Source of the DNA: Lepraria neglecta
Taxonomy: Eukaryota; Ascomycota; Lecanoromycetes; Lecanorales; Stereocaulaceae
DNA length: 64,000 nt
Assembly (NCBI GenBank): GCA_033220425.1
Contig: CM065647.1
Location: 3,596,001 to 3,660,000, forward strand
Reading direction: 5' to 3'
Part shown: positions 23,425 to 34,050 of the stretch, in pieces
How the letters are laid out: each line of letters begins with the position of its first letter
How positions within the stretch are numbered: the stretch's first letter is position 1
Notes under the pieces: generated by a model
Database searches by the model: none
Told to the model about the DNA's origin: nothing
Seen by the model: only the letters and a program-made list of their open reading frames with translations
Made by a program: the position numbers and the translations under genes

Positions 23425-25190
23425 ATGGCTTCCAGCGCATCTCCAGATGGCGTAGCAGAAGGAAACACCGCTGCTCCAGGCGAAGCTCCAAGACAGACCT
23501 TCAGACGACAAGATGGCACAAACGTCGAGCTCGTCACTTTTCCCCCAGGCGACCCTGAAAACCCACGCAACTGGCCCCTGTGGCGAAAATGGTCCATCGT
23601 GGCTGCCATCGCCTTCATCGATCTCACCGTCAGCTTCGCAGCCTCCGGATTCTCACCAGCGGCTTCAAAATTCTCAAAGGACTTCGGAGTCTCTTCTGAA
23701 GTGGCCACATTAGGTCTGAGTATGACGGTATGGGGCTTCGCGTTGGGTCCGATGACTTTGGCGCCGCTGTCGGAATACTATGGGCGATCTCCCATCTACA
23801 TTGCCTCCTACGGCACCTACCTGTTTTTCGTTCTGGGTACGGCACTCGTACAAAACCTCGGCGGCTTCTTGATCCTGCGCTTTCTATCCGGCTGGTTCTG
23901 CGCCGTGACGATAGCTAACTTTGGAGGAACCATTGCGGATCTCTTCGAGCCTCACGCGACTGGAATCCCTATGAGTCTATTTCTCTGGGCAGCTACTGTA
24001 GGAAGTCCTCTTGGCTACTTCCTTTTCTCCTTCGTCGCCCAGTATCGGGACTGGCGGGATGTATTCTGGGCTCTCCTAGGCATCTGTGGCGGAGCCTGGC
24101 TGATTATGACAGCAACTTTGAAGGAGACCAGGCATAGTATCCTACTTCTCCGTCGCGCCGCTCGCGAGAGAAAGGAGAGAAGGACCGACGCCATTGAGGT
24201 CCCTGATTCCATGAAGCAGAGAGGTCCTCGTGAGCTGTTCAAGAGTGCGCTGACTAGGCCATTTCGCTTCTTGTTTACAGAGGCCATCATCGTCTTCGGA
24301 GCTTTGTACAATGGTTACCTATATGGACTTAGCTTCCTGTTCAATGGCGCTTTCTCATTAGTATTCGGCATGGGTGGCCATGGGTTTAATACCACCGGCG
24401 TCGGTCTCTGCTTCCTAGGCATCGTCGTTGGGATCAGCTTCGGACCTTTCACCAATCTGTGGCAGGAACGTTACTATCAACAAAGGATTGCGGCAGCGGG
24501 AGGGAGAAATATGCCAGAAGCACGTGTCCAGCTTGGGAAAGTGGCGGCTGTTGGTATGTACATGCCACCTACAGATTTCTCTATGGCTGATTCAGAATTA
24601 CTGGGTGAAGTCTTCCCTATTTCACTTTTCTGGTTCTCTTGGACGACTTACAAGAGCGTACACTTTATCGTTCCCATCATAGCATCCGCGTTCTGGGGCT
24701 GGTCGTTCTACACCCTTATACTTATGACTTACACGTACACCGAAGATTCGTACAAGGTAAATATCGTCTCGTCATGATACTCATATTTGAGGTTACTAAC
24801 ACAGTCAAGGTTTATAGCGCTTCCGCTCTTGCAGGCCTCGGCCTCGTTCGTAACATCGCAGGGGGCGGATTTCCGTTGTTTGCTAAGCAAATGTTCATGA
24901 ACGAAGGCTACCAGTGGGCTGGAAGCATCCTTGCATTTCTAGCAATTCTTCTAGTCCCGATTCCGTTTATTCTAGAAAGATTTGGCAGAGCATTGCGATT
25001 GAGGAGCCCGGTAAGCCACCTTTCTGCCTCGCCATTTTCCAACCCTTGAGTAATAAGACATGCCTCCCTGGCTATGTCTTAATGAGGAAATACTGACTGC
25101 GAATCATTTTAGTGGGCAAAGCAACATATGGATGATCTGGCGGAGGATGAGATGCCTTCAGGCTCGAAAGATCCAAGTCTTGTTCTGTAA
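23425..25190 (+). CDS. MFS transporter, DHA1 drug/polyamine-type
   Basis: Four exons give 517 residues: 23425-24553, 24611-24756, 24810-25010 and 25113-25190. Phases match (1, 0, 0). The 57-bp first intron is open in frame and could be misread as coding; removing it restores LGKVAAVVFPISLFWFSWT, the usual start of a later helix. Before the first helix is the conserved DHA1 entry block DPENPRNWPLWRKW. Loop 2-3 carries the motif PLSEYYGRSPIY. Twelve hydrophobic helices are visible with a long charged central loop. Members of this family export toxic compounds or polyamines; the substrate here is unknown. The ATG at 23425 is preferred to the in-frame ATG at 23332 because the extra residues look like translated leader (CT tract). 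Confidence 0.9.
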
Positions 25191-25600
25191 TGAAATTCTT
25201 CTGCTTTTTTTAGGCTCATCACCGTCAAAGCGGGTCTGGGTATGACAGACGTTCCCACAATGTTTGATACCTAGATTGACATTTCCTTCCAAAGATGCAA
25301 TCAATACTGAGATGACCCACCTAGTATGTGCGATGGATATGAAGCTGCCAATGTACTCAGAAAAGCTACAGCGCATGATCTGCGAGCCTCTTCGGCTTGG
25401 TCGTTGTCACAAGGTTGCCGAACGCCACTTTGTGTCATCAATTCAGAGAGTCAAGACCAACACATCGAGATCATGAGGGAATTCACTACCACCTGTTTGA
25501 ATACGGTGGAGTGACACTTTATACCAAACACGATGGATCAATACATCTGCACTTCTTATTGCTACAAATACTCTGACAGCTGTCTGACCAATGCAGGCCC
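25191..25600. other. Intergenic, no supported gene
   Basis: About 410 bp between two plus-strand genes, with nothing recognisable. It should contain the terminator of the MFS gene and the promoter of the next gene. Confidence 0.5.
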
Positions 25601-26822
25601 ATGGCCGCCTCCAATTTCAACACCACGGATATCAATTCTTCCCAGAGAATCAATTCAAGAAGACGATTGTCGACGGGTACTTTGTGCTTGCCTCCGACGA
25701 GTAGGGAAGCCTTGGTCGCCAAGAGAGGCCCACCGCCGCCATACGACTATGTACTACGCGTGCTCTCGGCAGCCAATAATCCCTTGGACGTCACCCATAC
25801 TCAACATGTCGACCCTACACCATCCGTGACAACGAAGACATGGCTCCTGCGTCCAGCAGTCAAGCTCTATTTTGAAAAAACCGAGCTCCAGCAGATGGGC
25901 GCCCTCGAGCTTCCAGTCGCCAATTGTTATCTACTCAAGAACAAAATCCACCCCATATTTGGACGGCAGAACTTTGAGAACACATGGCACCATGTCTGGC
26001 CGCATATACAGCAGACCCTTCGTCTGGCATCTCGATTCATCGATGACGAGGCCGTGTTGCCTTTTTGGCATGCACTGTTATTCGAAAGAAGACCGATGCT
26101 AGGTCTTCCACCTATAGAGAGTTATGTTCTAGAACACTTCTCTGTCGGAGGACCCCTTGACCTCCAACAGATGGAGAGGACAAGAATCTGTCTGCAACAT
26201 TACGGAGGATTAGGAGCGCTCAAAATTGGCTTCTACACGGATCCCATGTTGGAATGCCACGCCTATTGCTCGAGAGACATGGATAGATCGCTTACTAAAC
26301 ACACATATCCTGGCACAAATTCCTTCATAAACCTTGATGATAGGTACCGAGAAGTACTAGACCGACACATCACCGGCAGAAAGCCCATGACTGAGTCTCA
26401 ACTCCTCAGATTCCAGTTCGCAATAGCCAAAACACTCGTCCACGAGGTCGCCCATGCCGTTTATCGTAGCCTCGGTCTAAGTCCCATAGAACCTTACGTC
26501 AACACTCAATTCGTCAGCGAGCTAGGCCGAGCATGGGAGCTCTGGACATTCGGCTGTCTACCAACGCCATCAGACGGAGGAGTTTTGGGATATCGAGGTG
26601 AAGCACCGGGGTGTGGATGCTTTGAAGATCCCTCTCAAGGAGGGGATCAAGAGGTTTGATCCTGCGACTGATGAGTGTGAGAGAGCGCAAGGGCGCGACT
26701 TCGGCAAAGAAGCTCCGTCTTGGTCTCAGTGGCAGGCGGAGTGGGATGGTATGGGTGGTGGGCTCGGTTCGAATGTACCTCCTTCCTCACTCTCTTCCGG
26801 CTATCGAGAGTTTGATTTGTGA
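25601..26822 (+). CDS. HExxH-motif protein (putative metallopeptidase-like), C-terminus frame-shifted
   Basis: The frame from the ATG at 25601 gives 352 residues ending at 26659. Residues 281-288 read HEVAHAVY, a zinc-binding HExxH motif. SELGRAWE about 20 residues later offers a Glu as a possible third ligand, as in gluzincins. No signal peptide is visible; the N-terminus is Arg/Ser/Thr-rich. From about 26580 the neighbouring frame continues with natural-looking protein (WDIEVKHRG, then FDPATDECERA) to a TGA at 26822. I found no intron of usable length joining the two. Either the gene has a one-base frameshift near 26580-26590 or the last 70 codons are coincidental. I do not recognise the family, and peptidase activity is only suggested by the motif. 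Confidence 0.6.
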
Positions 26823-27431
26823 GCTATAGGTAGGTAGAACAGATTCATGCAACGTCTTGCGCTCTTACTGCGGTAGAATTTCAACAAAGGGTAACTTGTA
26901 CTCCGTATCCTATTCTCACTGCTCATGACCGATGAAATTTCATAAATATTGCGTATGAAGAAGTGTAGATAGCTACCATGACTCTCAGCTCAAGAGCTTC
27001 CACCAGAAATTGCCAGAGACCCGCCAAAAGATCTCAGTCCCTCAAAGCGCGCAATTCACCAATATCATCATAATTGAAGTACGAACGCGCAGCTTCAAAA
27101 CCCCTGTAGGTATGAGCGAGGAGTTGCCAATTCCCAGCTCTGATAGCAAGAAAGCAACAGGCCAAGAAACGGTCACATAAAACTGCCACGACTCTCAACA
27201 CCAGCAATCAGAAAACCCAAATAGGTTAGCGCGAAAATAATCCAATGATATTTGTTGAACGATTTGCTTGCTGTGGCATATACGCATTATTCATGTACGT
27301 AGCAAAGCCCGTGCCTTGATCCAAACCCAGTATGCATCACCACCTCATTAAACCCCAATCCCGTCCTCAACCCCTGCTCACCTAACTCCAAAGTCCAACT
27401 CCATACCCCAATTCCCAAACCCAAATCCCGC
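26823..27431. other. Convergent intergenic region
   Basis: About 600 bp between the ends of two convergent genes. Pyrimidine/purine-skewed stretches near 27330-27430 lie just past the end of the diterpene-cyclase-like frame. No gene. Confidence 0.5.
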
Positions 27432-30400
27432 TCAAAACGGCGCCTTCCACCTCGGCCCACCCAACCTACTAGCCCTGTGCAACTTCCCCTTCTGCGCATC
27501 CAAACTCGACATCTCCACCACAGCCGGCGGCGCCTTGACCCAGCCTCCATTCTCAGGACACGTAGCCTTGCGCTTGACTTCGTGCTTGCTAATATCCACC
27601 ATAGACTTTGATTGAAGTCCATTTGGCACCTTCTTTGATCCCTGTGCTTCAGTAATTTTCTTGCTCACGTTTACAATTTTCCGCTGTGCCTCGTACTCAA
27701 CACGCTTTTGCGTCTGCATCCTGGCTTTGGCGAGTTTAATAGCTTCCGCGTCTGAGCCATTATCGTTTGCTAGGCGTCTCTGTGCGTCGATCTTGGCTTT
27801 GGGAGGAATCCAGCTGGTGTCACTTTCACTGGTCGTCCGTCTTCGATTCTCTGGCTTGGGTTTTGGTTGCAGCTTCACGCCGTCGATGTCGGTCATGATT
27901 CGCTCGATTCGGCTGACCTCGGATGATGCACGCGATGAGCGTCTGACTGGGAAGCCGGGCTTCCTGTTCCAGCTCCAGTCCCTTTCCATTGGAACGGGGC
28001 TAGCTACTCTTTCTTCTTGGCTCGGGGTCAATGTGCGCTCATTGACTCCTGCGAAGCTTCGGGCACGTGAGGGCTGTTGTCGGACCCGATGGGAGATCTC
28101 CTGAGATAGCTGTTGCGAGACCTCCTGGTAGATCTGTTGAGGTGTTTGCGGGGGGATCGGCTGATGGGTCTGCTCAGGGGCGGGAGGAGATGGCTGTCGA
28201 TACGTCTGCTCCGGGGTTTGCTGAGACGGCTGCTGAGTAGATCCCTGATGTGTTTGTTGAGACGGCTGCTGAGTAGATCCCTGAGGTTTTTGTGGAGATG
28301 GTCGTTGGGATGACTGTGGAGATGCTTGTCGAGTCGGCTGCTGCCTTGGTTTCGGAAGTAGCGGTAGGGAAGGCTGTTGACAAGCCGGCGGATATACTTG
28401 TTGGGACGTCGTCTGAGGAGTTTGCTTGGGTGCCAAAGGCGGAATTGTCAAAGCCGCTCGAGCTGCAGCCACCGAACCTCTCCTTTTCTTCGGTGGCACT
28501 GGAGGAGCATCAAGTATGCAAGCTTGCTCAATCACTTCGTTTGCCGTCGTTGGTTTATAACAGCTTCCGATATTTGGATCACTGTAAATCTGTTCGGACA
28601 GCTCAGTAACATCGACAAACAGCTTTAATATGTTAGCCGTCCGTTGGTTGATGCCAGCTTCACCTATGCTTTCAAGGCAGAGCTTGAGGCACCGACGCTC
28701 ATGATCCAGGAGACGTGTCATTTGCAGATCTTCAGGAGAAGGGATGGGTGACGAGTTGTGAGGCAGCTGGTCCAAGGATTTAGGGAAGAATGCTTTCCTT
28801 GGCGAGCCGCTGGACACTGAAGATACGCTTGAACTGGGCAAGATAGGTGAGAGTGATTCGTCTGGATAGGATGACGAAGAAGTAGAAGCCGAAGATATGG
28901 ACCTACTCAGTGGACGTACGGCACTCCCAAGGCTTGTACTCCTGGACTTGATTTGAGTAGGTTGGACATGCTGACGTTCCTCCTTAGCGTTGCTGGACAT
29001 GAAGCTCATGATCGCCATATGGCGACACAAATCTGCAGCGAGATATTGCTGCTCAGGAGTGTCCAGAAAGTCGCGTCTCAGTCCGACGCCACCATTTGAG
29101 CTTTGATTCCCCACGAGACAGCCGAGAAATGCGAAGGTGTATTGATGAGATGTCTGGTCAGTGGCTGACGAGGCATACTGTCCAGACAGCTGACTGATAC
29201 TGCTCAGCAGGAAAGACAGTAGCTCAGAATTGAGTTGGGCTTGGTCTCGTTCGCTAGCCATAAGCACATACGGATGGTTGAGGATGTGCGAGACGAAGCG
29301 GTACAGGACTGACCGGACGTCTGAGATCGATGTTGCGGTTGACGATCTCTCGCTGCCATGATCGCCGCAAAAGCATTGGTCTTTGCTAGACACTTCTACT
29401 TCTTGGAAAATACCGTGAATGATATCTTCAACCTCAAAGAGACAGCCTGTAAAAGTTTCACCAAGTACATTTTGCATGTAATCTTCGAGTTGGCGGCCCA
29501 GGGCTGAAACAATCATCATTTGATACAAAAATTCGGCTCCGATGGCTCGATTGTCGAGGTTGCTTGCAGCAATCCATGTGAATGGTATTGAATCGAAATG
29601 TTTATCCTCTGCAAGAATGTCACTCGGAAAGACAGCAAATCTCACATCTCTGAGCTGCGGGAGGAAGAGATAGCTTTCTACCAGACAAGCTTGGATGAGC
29701 CACTCTGGCACATTGGCAAACCATGCTTGTTTAGCGTAGTACTTGGTCTGGATTGTGACTTTGGCCAGTGAAATCTCAAAGTGGCTTTCAATCGTGGGGC
29801 CTGACTTCTCTGACACTGGTGCTTGAAGAGCTGCCATGACGTAGACTTGATAAAGCACGCTTGAGCCTGAGGTGGTCTTGCCAGTCCATACATGGTCAGG
29901 CTCAGAGGAAGGTCGGAAGTTCTTCGATAAGAACTTGCGACCATTTTCGATGGCTTGGGTAAGTTGCAGCTTCACTCTTGGCGCAGATGTCAGAGAGAAG
30001 AGTCTTGCTAGCGTGATGATCGCGTAAGCGGTTGTCTCACAGCCACCACTTCCCCAAGAGCCATTCGACTTTTGAGTTTGCAAAGTGCTTGTCAAGGCCT
30101 GGAAGAGGCAGATGATGACCTTGTCCTGTACCGCTGGGTCGTCTGGGACGGGCACGCATCCTTGTGCCCATAGCTGGATCAAGCGCACAAATACTTCAAC
30201 CATGAGCATTATCGGATAATTTGGAGATCTATTCTGCCCGGCATCATTAGTTGACATCCAGCCATGGATGATCTTAGTACATACCGACTGGTCTTCGATT
30301 CTACCATTGGTAGTCCACCAGCAGTTGCATAGGAACGTGACAAGCTTCTCTATCTGTGGCATTTGTTCGCTGTTCTCAGGCACGAGATCGAGCAGAGCCT

Positions 30401-31508
30401 TCAGGACATGACAATTCGTTCTGAAGCTTGGATTCCTGTCCTGGGTATAGGTCTTGAAGTACTCTCGGGTCTCGTAGCGAATGATTAGCCCTTGTGGGGA
30501 GGCACTATGGCCGAGTAGAGCTAGTGCAGAGATGGCCTTCGCTGTATTGTCTGCGTCCGACTCGACGTACGGTGCAAATCCTGTCACACCGGACTCCAAT
30601 TGGAGACAATCTTCCAAGAATTCGGCAGCAGTCTCCAGAGTCCTAGTACCGAAGTCTTTGGGAGTGAAACCATTCTCCAGTAATATCGAGATCACACCAG
30701 TAAGTTCGAAGACAGTAGTAGGGAACTTGGCCGGCACTCCGCCAAAAGACCTCCCATCCCCAACGGACACGATGTGACTCAGATATGCCTCAGCTTCGTC
30801 ATCCCAAACAGAGCAGTTCATCAAATAAGCTGCTGTGGAAGCTGGTGAAGCCATCATCGAACCAGATATCTTGTGTTGGCTGACTCGATCAAAGTCAATC
30901 TCTCCGACCCGTCCTTCCAAAGAGTGAGTGGCCACTGTCTTCGCATTGCCGTAGAGTGCCGCGAGAGTGTAATTTACTCTCTTATTCGGCTTCGTTTGTA
31001 AGAAAAGCTCTCTCCCAGGAAAGGCAAATCGCACGCATTCTTGTTCGAGCATCTGCAGGAGTTTGGTGATTAGAGGCTGAAAGCCAGGATGTGTGGCTGT
31101 AGAATCGACGTCCCACTGTGAAAATCTTGTTTCAAGAAAGTAGAGGGCTCTCGTCTTCCTGTGTTTCAGATCTCCAGGTGCATCTCGCAGCTGGTAGGGG
31201 CGGGAAATGTGCCTGCATATCGCCAAGAGCGCGGCCAGGCTGTTCAGCACACAATCTACCTCCGATGAAAACCGGTGTCCAGCCCATCCTCCATCATGCT
31301 GCTGAGTATTCAAAAGATATTCGAAGATTGATGGAAACAGATAATTTGTCTGGCCGTTGACAGTCTTGGCGATCATGGCGAGCCATGCTGTGTCGTAGAT
31401 AGAGCAGGTCATCGAACCCACACCGTATTTCGGATCATGCTCCTCGATTAGTTGGCGGAGGAGCATACTTGCCTTTTGGGAGCAGTCGCTGCCGTCGTGG
31501 AAGGACAT
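27432..31508 (-). CDS. Diterpene cyclase-like protein (CPS/KS-type) with altered motifs and Gln/Pro-rich tail
   Basis: A single intronless frame of 1358 residues from the ATG at 31508. The N-terminal two thirds follow fungal bifunctional copalyl diphosphate/kaurene synthases in order: CSIYDTAWLAMI (about 35-46), QHDGGWA (about 70-76), FGGVPAKFPTTVFE (class II domain), the DxDD position reading DADN (about 318-321), a second QW-like block KSNGSWGSGGCETTAYA, then the alpha domain with IPFTWIAASN, the class I Asp-rich position reading EDYMQ (about 675-679), HILNHPYVLMASERDQ and DLCRHMA. Known enzymes have DxDD and DExxE there. From about residue 850 the protein has Ser-rich and then Gln/Pro-rich low-complexity sequence with repeats of the type GSTQQPSQQT, ending in a basic tail. 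A segment with HERRCLKLCLES near residue 940 resembles the normal end of the family. No break is seen, so it is probably expressed. Activity is uncertain. Confidence 0.85.
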   Translation of the reverse strand: MSFHDGSDCSQKASMLLRQLIEEHDPKYGVGSMTCSIYDTAWLAMIAKTVNGQTNYLFPSIFEYLLNTQQHDGGWAGHRFSSEVDCVLNSLAALLAICRHISRPYQLRDAPGDLKHRKTRALYFLETRFSQWDVDSTATHPGFQPLITKLLQMLEQECVRFAFPGRELFLQTKPNKRVNYTLAALYGNAKTVATHSLEGRVGEIDFDRVSQHKISGSMMASPASTAAYLMNCSVWDDEAEAYLSHIVSVGDGRSFGGVPAKFPTTVFELTGVISILLENGFTPKDFGTRTLETAAEFLEDCLQLESGVTGFAPYVESDADNTAKAISALALLGHSASPQGLIIRYETREYFKTYTQDRNPSFRTNCHVLKALLDLVPENSEQMPQIEKLVTFLCNCWWTTNGRIEDQSVCTKIIHGWMSTNDAGQNRSPNYPIMLMVEVFVRLIQLWAQGCVPVPDDPAVQDKVIICLFQALTSTLQTQKSNGSWGSGGCETTAYAIITLARLFSLTSAPRVKLQLTQAIENGRKFLSKNFRPSSEPDHVWTGKTTSGSSVLYQVYVMAALQAPVSEKSGPTIESHFEISLAKVTIQTKYYAKQAWFANVPEWLIQACLVESYLFLPQLRDVRFAVFPSDILAEDKHFDSIPFTWIAASNLDNRAIGAEFLYQMMIVSALGRQLEDYMQNVLGETFTGCLFEVEDIIHGIFQEVEVSSKDQCFCGDHGSERSSTATSISDVRSVLYRFVSHILNHPYVLMASERDQAQLNSELLSFLLSSISQLSGQYASSATDQTSHQYTFAFLGCLVGNQSSNGGVGLRRDFLDTPEQQYLAADLCRHMAIMSFMSSNAKEERQHVQPTQIKSRSTSLGSAVRPLSRSISSASTSSSSYPDESLSPILPSSSVSSVSSGSPRKAFFPKSLDQLPHNSSPIPSPEDLQMTRLLDHERRCLKLCLESIGEAGINQRTANILKLFVDVTELSEQIYSDPNIGSCYKPTTANEVIEQACILDAPPVPPKKRRGSVAAARAALTIPPLAPKQTPQTTSQQVYPPACQQPSLPLLPKPRQQPTRQASPQSSQRPSPQKPQGSTQQPSQQTHQGSTQQPSQQTPEQTYRQPSPPAPEQTHQPIPPQTPQQIYQEVSQQLSQEISHRVRQQPSRARSFAGVNERTLTPSQEERVASPVPMERDWSWNRKPGFPVRRSSRASSEVSRIERIMTDIDGVKLQPKPKPENRRRTTSESDTSWIPPKAKIDAQRRLANDNGSDAEAIKLAKARMQTQKRVEYEAQRKIVNVSKKITEAQGSKKVPNGLQSKSMVDISKHEVKRKATCPENGGWVKAPPAVVEMSSLDAQKGKLHRASRLGGPRWKAPF

Positions 31509-32450
31509 GGTAGCTGCTTGGATGTGATCATGCGCAGCCACAATGTATGTGTGAGGTTGGATGCGTGAGTAGAAGGAGTCTGAAGCTCCTCAGGGGGGTA
31601 ACATGCAGATATACATTTCCATGATCAACGACCTCCTTTTCCGAGATAAGGCCATTGTCTTTGCTAGAGAAGCGTCTTCCGTGCGACTCCTGGAGAGGCA
31701 GTCGGTCATGGCCGGCGGATAGAATGCTGAAACCATTCGAACCATTGCGAACAGCCGTGGACTAATCAGAGGTCAAGATTCCCCTCTCTGCCAGGGCTCC
31801 TGCTCAAAGTGACAGGTTTTTAAGATAGAGCATTCCAACTGGCTGTTGTTGTTTGGGGCTGATGGCAGCTAGCTTCCTAAAGCAGTTGCAATGCCCTTTG
31901 TCGATCACCGGCGCCGACGCTAGTGCGGGCCGAGGCTATCACTAAGTTTGCCCCTCCTCACCTTCCACCTCCGTTTTGTCTGCTCCTTCCCCGTTCATGA
32001 TGCGCCGGAGAGATCGACAGTATCATAGCCTGTGCCTTTTATCAAGGAAATGGTCCCTCTTCTCTTTGGTGTTTCAGAAGTCGATCGACCAAGGCACTCC
32101 AAAATGCACTTGGGCCAAGCGGCTTCAAAGTTGGGACTCCGAAAGGCGCAACGGTTTCTCGTGCAGCTGAAAAGATGCTGAACTGATAGGTTTGCTTAAT
32201 GATCTGATGCAAGCATGGGTTTCTAGAGACCTCGAAACATCGGACGCGCTAATCTCAATCGAGGTTGTTGGTAGCGTCATTCACTATGATTGGCCATGTC
32301 AGACTCGCAAAACTGAGGCTTGGCATCGACGCGTCGATTTGGCGTGCAACCATCGTGCAACCATCAACGAGATTCATACTTTCACCCTCTTATGACCCTC
32401 AGATCCATAACTCTTGAACTCTCCTGTTAATATTGACCCGAATAACAGCG
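31509..32450. promoter_or_regulatory. Divergent intergenic region
   Basis: About 940 bp between the diterpene-cyclase-like gene (minus) and the alpha/beta-hydrolase gene (plus). No frame with recognisable content. It must hold both promoters. No named binding site is evident to me. Confidence 0.5.
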
Positions 32451-33695
32451 ATGCCTTACCGCGTCACTAACGAAGATCAGCCCGAATGTGATACTCCGCT
32501 AAGATCAGGTATTCATGCAAAACGGAAGGACCATGGCTTCTCTATTGACACCATTGCCCAAGAAGTGAACACCGCACCGGACCTTGTCGAGAGCGTACTA
32601 AAAGGCCCACTGAGGCGGCCTGACAACACTAAGTATCCAACCGAAAATATGAGCCAGGGCCCCTCAATGGCTCAACGCTCGTTAGAGGTCAATTTTCCCC
32701 CTAAGGCTCCAATCCAATGTCTATACAGTGCCAAGTACATCGGTGATCTTCGTTGGACAAAACCAGATCTGATCTTTACACACGGCGCGGGTGGCACGTT
32801 GCAGTCTGAGGCCATCGCCAACTTTACTCATGGCTTTGTCTCTTTGGCTTCCCGTCCCAAAATCTTTTGCTTCCAGGGCAATATGAATCTCAAGTCTAGA
32901 GTCAACATGTTCGCTGCAGTTGTTGAGTCTTGGGGTGCACGTCACGGCCACGGAGTCAAGGCCTCCTTGATTAGCCTTGGAGGACGGAGCATGGGCGCGA
33001 GAGCTGCTGTGATGGCTGCTACCAAAGAGACAACTCATTTGGTACTTGTCAGCTACCCTCTACATACTGACAAGGAAGTCCGTGATCAAATCCTGCTTGA
33101 CCTTCCAGAATCGGTAAAGGCCATCTTTGTCAGCGGGGATCATGACAGTATGTGCGATCTGGACAGACTCGAGGCTGTGCGAAGGAACATGAAATGCAAG
33201 ACCTGGAGAGTGGTTGTCCAGGATGCTGATCATGGAATGAATGTGAAGCCTAAAGCTGGAACCCAGGATGTTGGGAGGAAGACAGGCGAGATTGTGGCTG
33301 ATTGGCTGGATAATTGCGATGAGGAATTGAGTGAGGGCAGGATTTCATGGGACCCTGAGGCCGAGATTGCACAATGGAGCGGATGGTCCTTGGAAGCGTC
33401 AGCTCCGTCTACTGCGCATGACAACCACCAGGATAAGGCCAAGAATGAAACTTCTGGGATCAAAACACTGGCAGATCGCAAGGCAAAGACACGTGCGAAA
33501 GAAGACCCAGATGTCAAAAAGCTTAGACCAACAGATCCAGTTCAGGCCGACCACGATAACGAGAATCTCAAACGAGCCAGGCCTACGAAGGATGACAAAA
33601 ATCCTAAAAAATCCAAACCAACAAGGCCCACTGAGGCCACCCAAGATACCGACAACCTCAATCCGCCAAAACCGAAGAAACGTCGCAAGGCCTGA
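32451..33695 (+). CDS. KANL3/Tex30-like alpha/beta hydrolase with Lys-rich tail
   Basis: An intronless frame of 414 residues from the ATG at 32451; the longer frame opens with TTG. Residues about 40-60 are helical and charged. The hydrolase core shows FTHGAGG (about 109-115), a nucleophile elbow GGRSMGARA (Ser at about 180), an acid in VSGDHDSMC (about 227-235) and the catalytic His in DADHGMN (about 258-264). This set fits the KANL3/Tex30 family. The last 90 residues are a low-complexity Lys/Asp/Pro/Thr tail ending KPKKRRKA, which looks like a nuclear localisation signal. KANL3 in animals is part of a chromatin complex; Tex30 function is unclear. A nuclear role here is an inference from the tail. 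Confidence 0.82.
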   Translation: MPYRVTNEDQPECDTPLRSGIHAKRKDHGFSIDTIAQEVNTAPDLVESVLKGPLRRPDNTKYPTENMSQGPSMAQRSLEVNFPPKAPIQCLYSAKYIGDLRWTKPDLIFTHGAGGTLQSEAIANFTHGFVSLASRPKIFCFQGNMNLKSRVNMFAAVVESWGARHGHGVKASLISLGGRSMGARAAVMAATKETTHLVLVSYPLHTDKEVRDQILLDLPESVKAIFVSGDHDSMCDLDRLEAVRRNMKCKTWRVVVQDADHGMNVKPKAGTQDVGRKTGEIVADWLDNCDEELSEGRISWDPEAEIAQWSGWSLEASAPSTAHDNHQDKAKNETSGIKTLADRKAKTRAKEDPDVKKLRPTDPVQADHDNENLKRARPTKDDKNPKKSKPTRPTEATQDTDNLNPPKPKKRRKA

Positions 33696-34050
33696 AAGCC
33701 GAGAACACCACCTCGATATTGCTCTTCGTGACAATGAGGAATCTCGGTCATTCAATGATCCGTGGAATGTTGGTAGGGTAAGCTAAGCATCACGCGACAT
33801 ATCGTAACGAGTTGCTGCAGTAATGCATTCCTCCACGTTGAAACATTGCGTATGCTTGAGATTCTGGGGTATTGCGCATGACTTCGTACATTTGACTCCT
33901 TAATCACCAGCCACCTGGGTTTCGTCTGAATAGCTTCAAATACCCCTTTTATCATGCACTTGTCGAAAACTCCTTCATCCTTGAACATAAACCGTGAATA
34001 TATCAGCAATCAGTGCTACCTGGAGCCTGGATTAAGCTCTCCGCATCAGC
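33696..34050. other. Intergenic, no supported gene
   Basis: About 355 bp between two plus-strand genes. Only short frames without motifs. Confidence 0.5.

Noticed and set aside
28113-28609. Leu/Arg-rich frames opposite the Gln/Pro-rich tail
   Set aside because: Mirror of CAG/CAA-rich coding sequence; the minus-strand frame is continuous with the cyclase-like protein.
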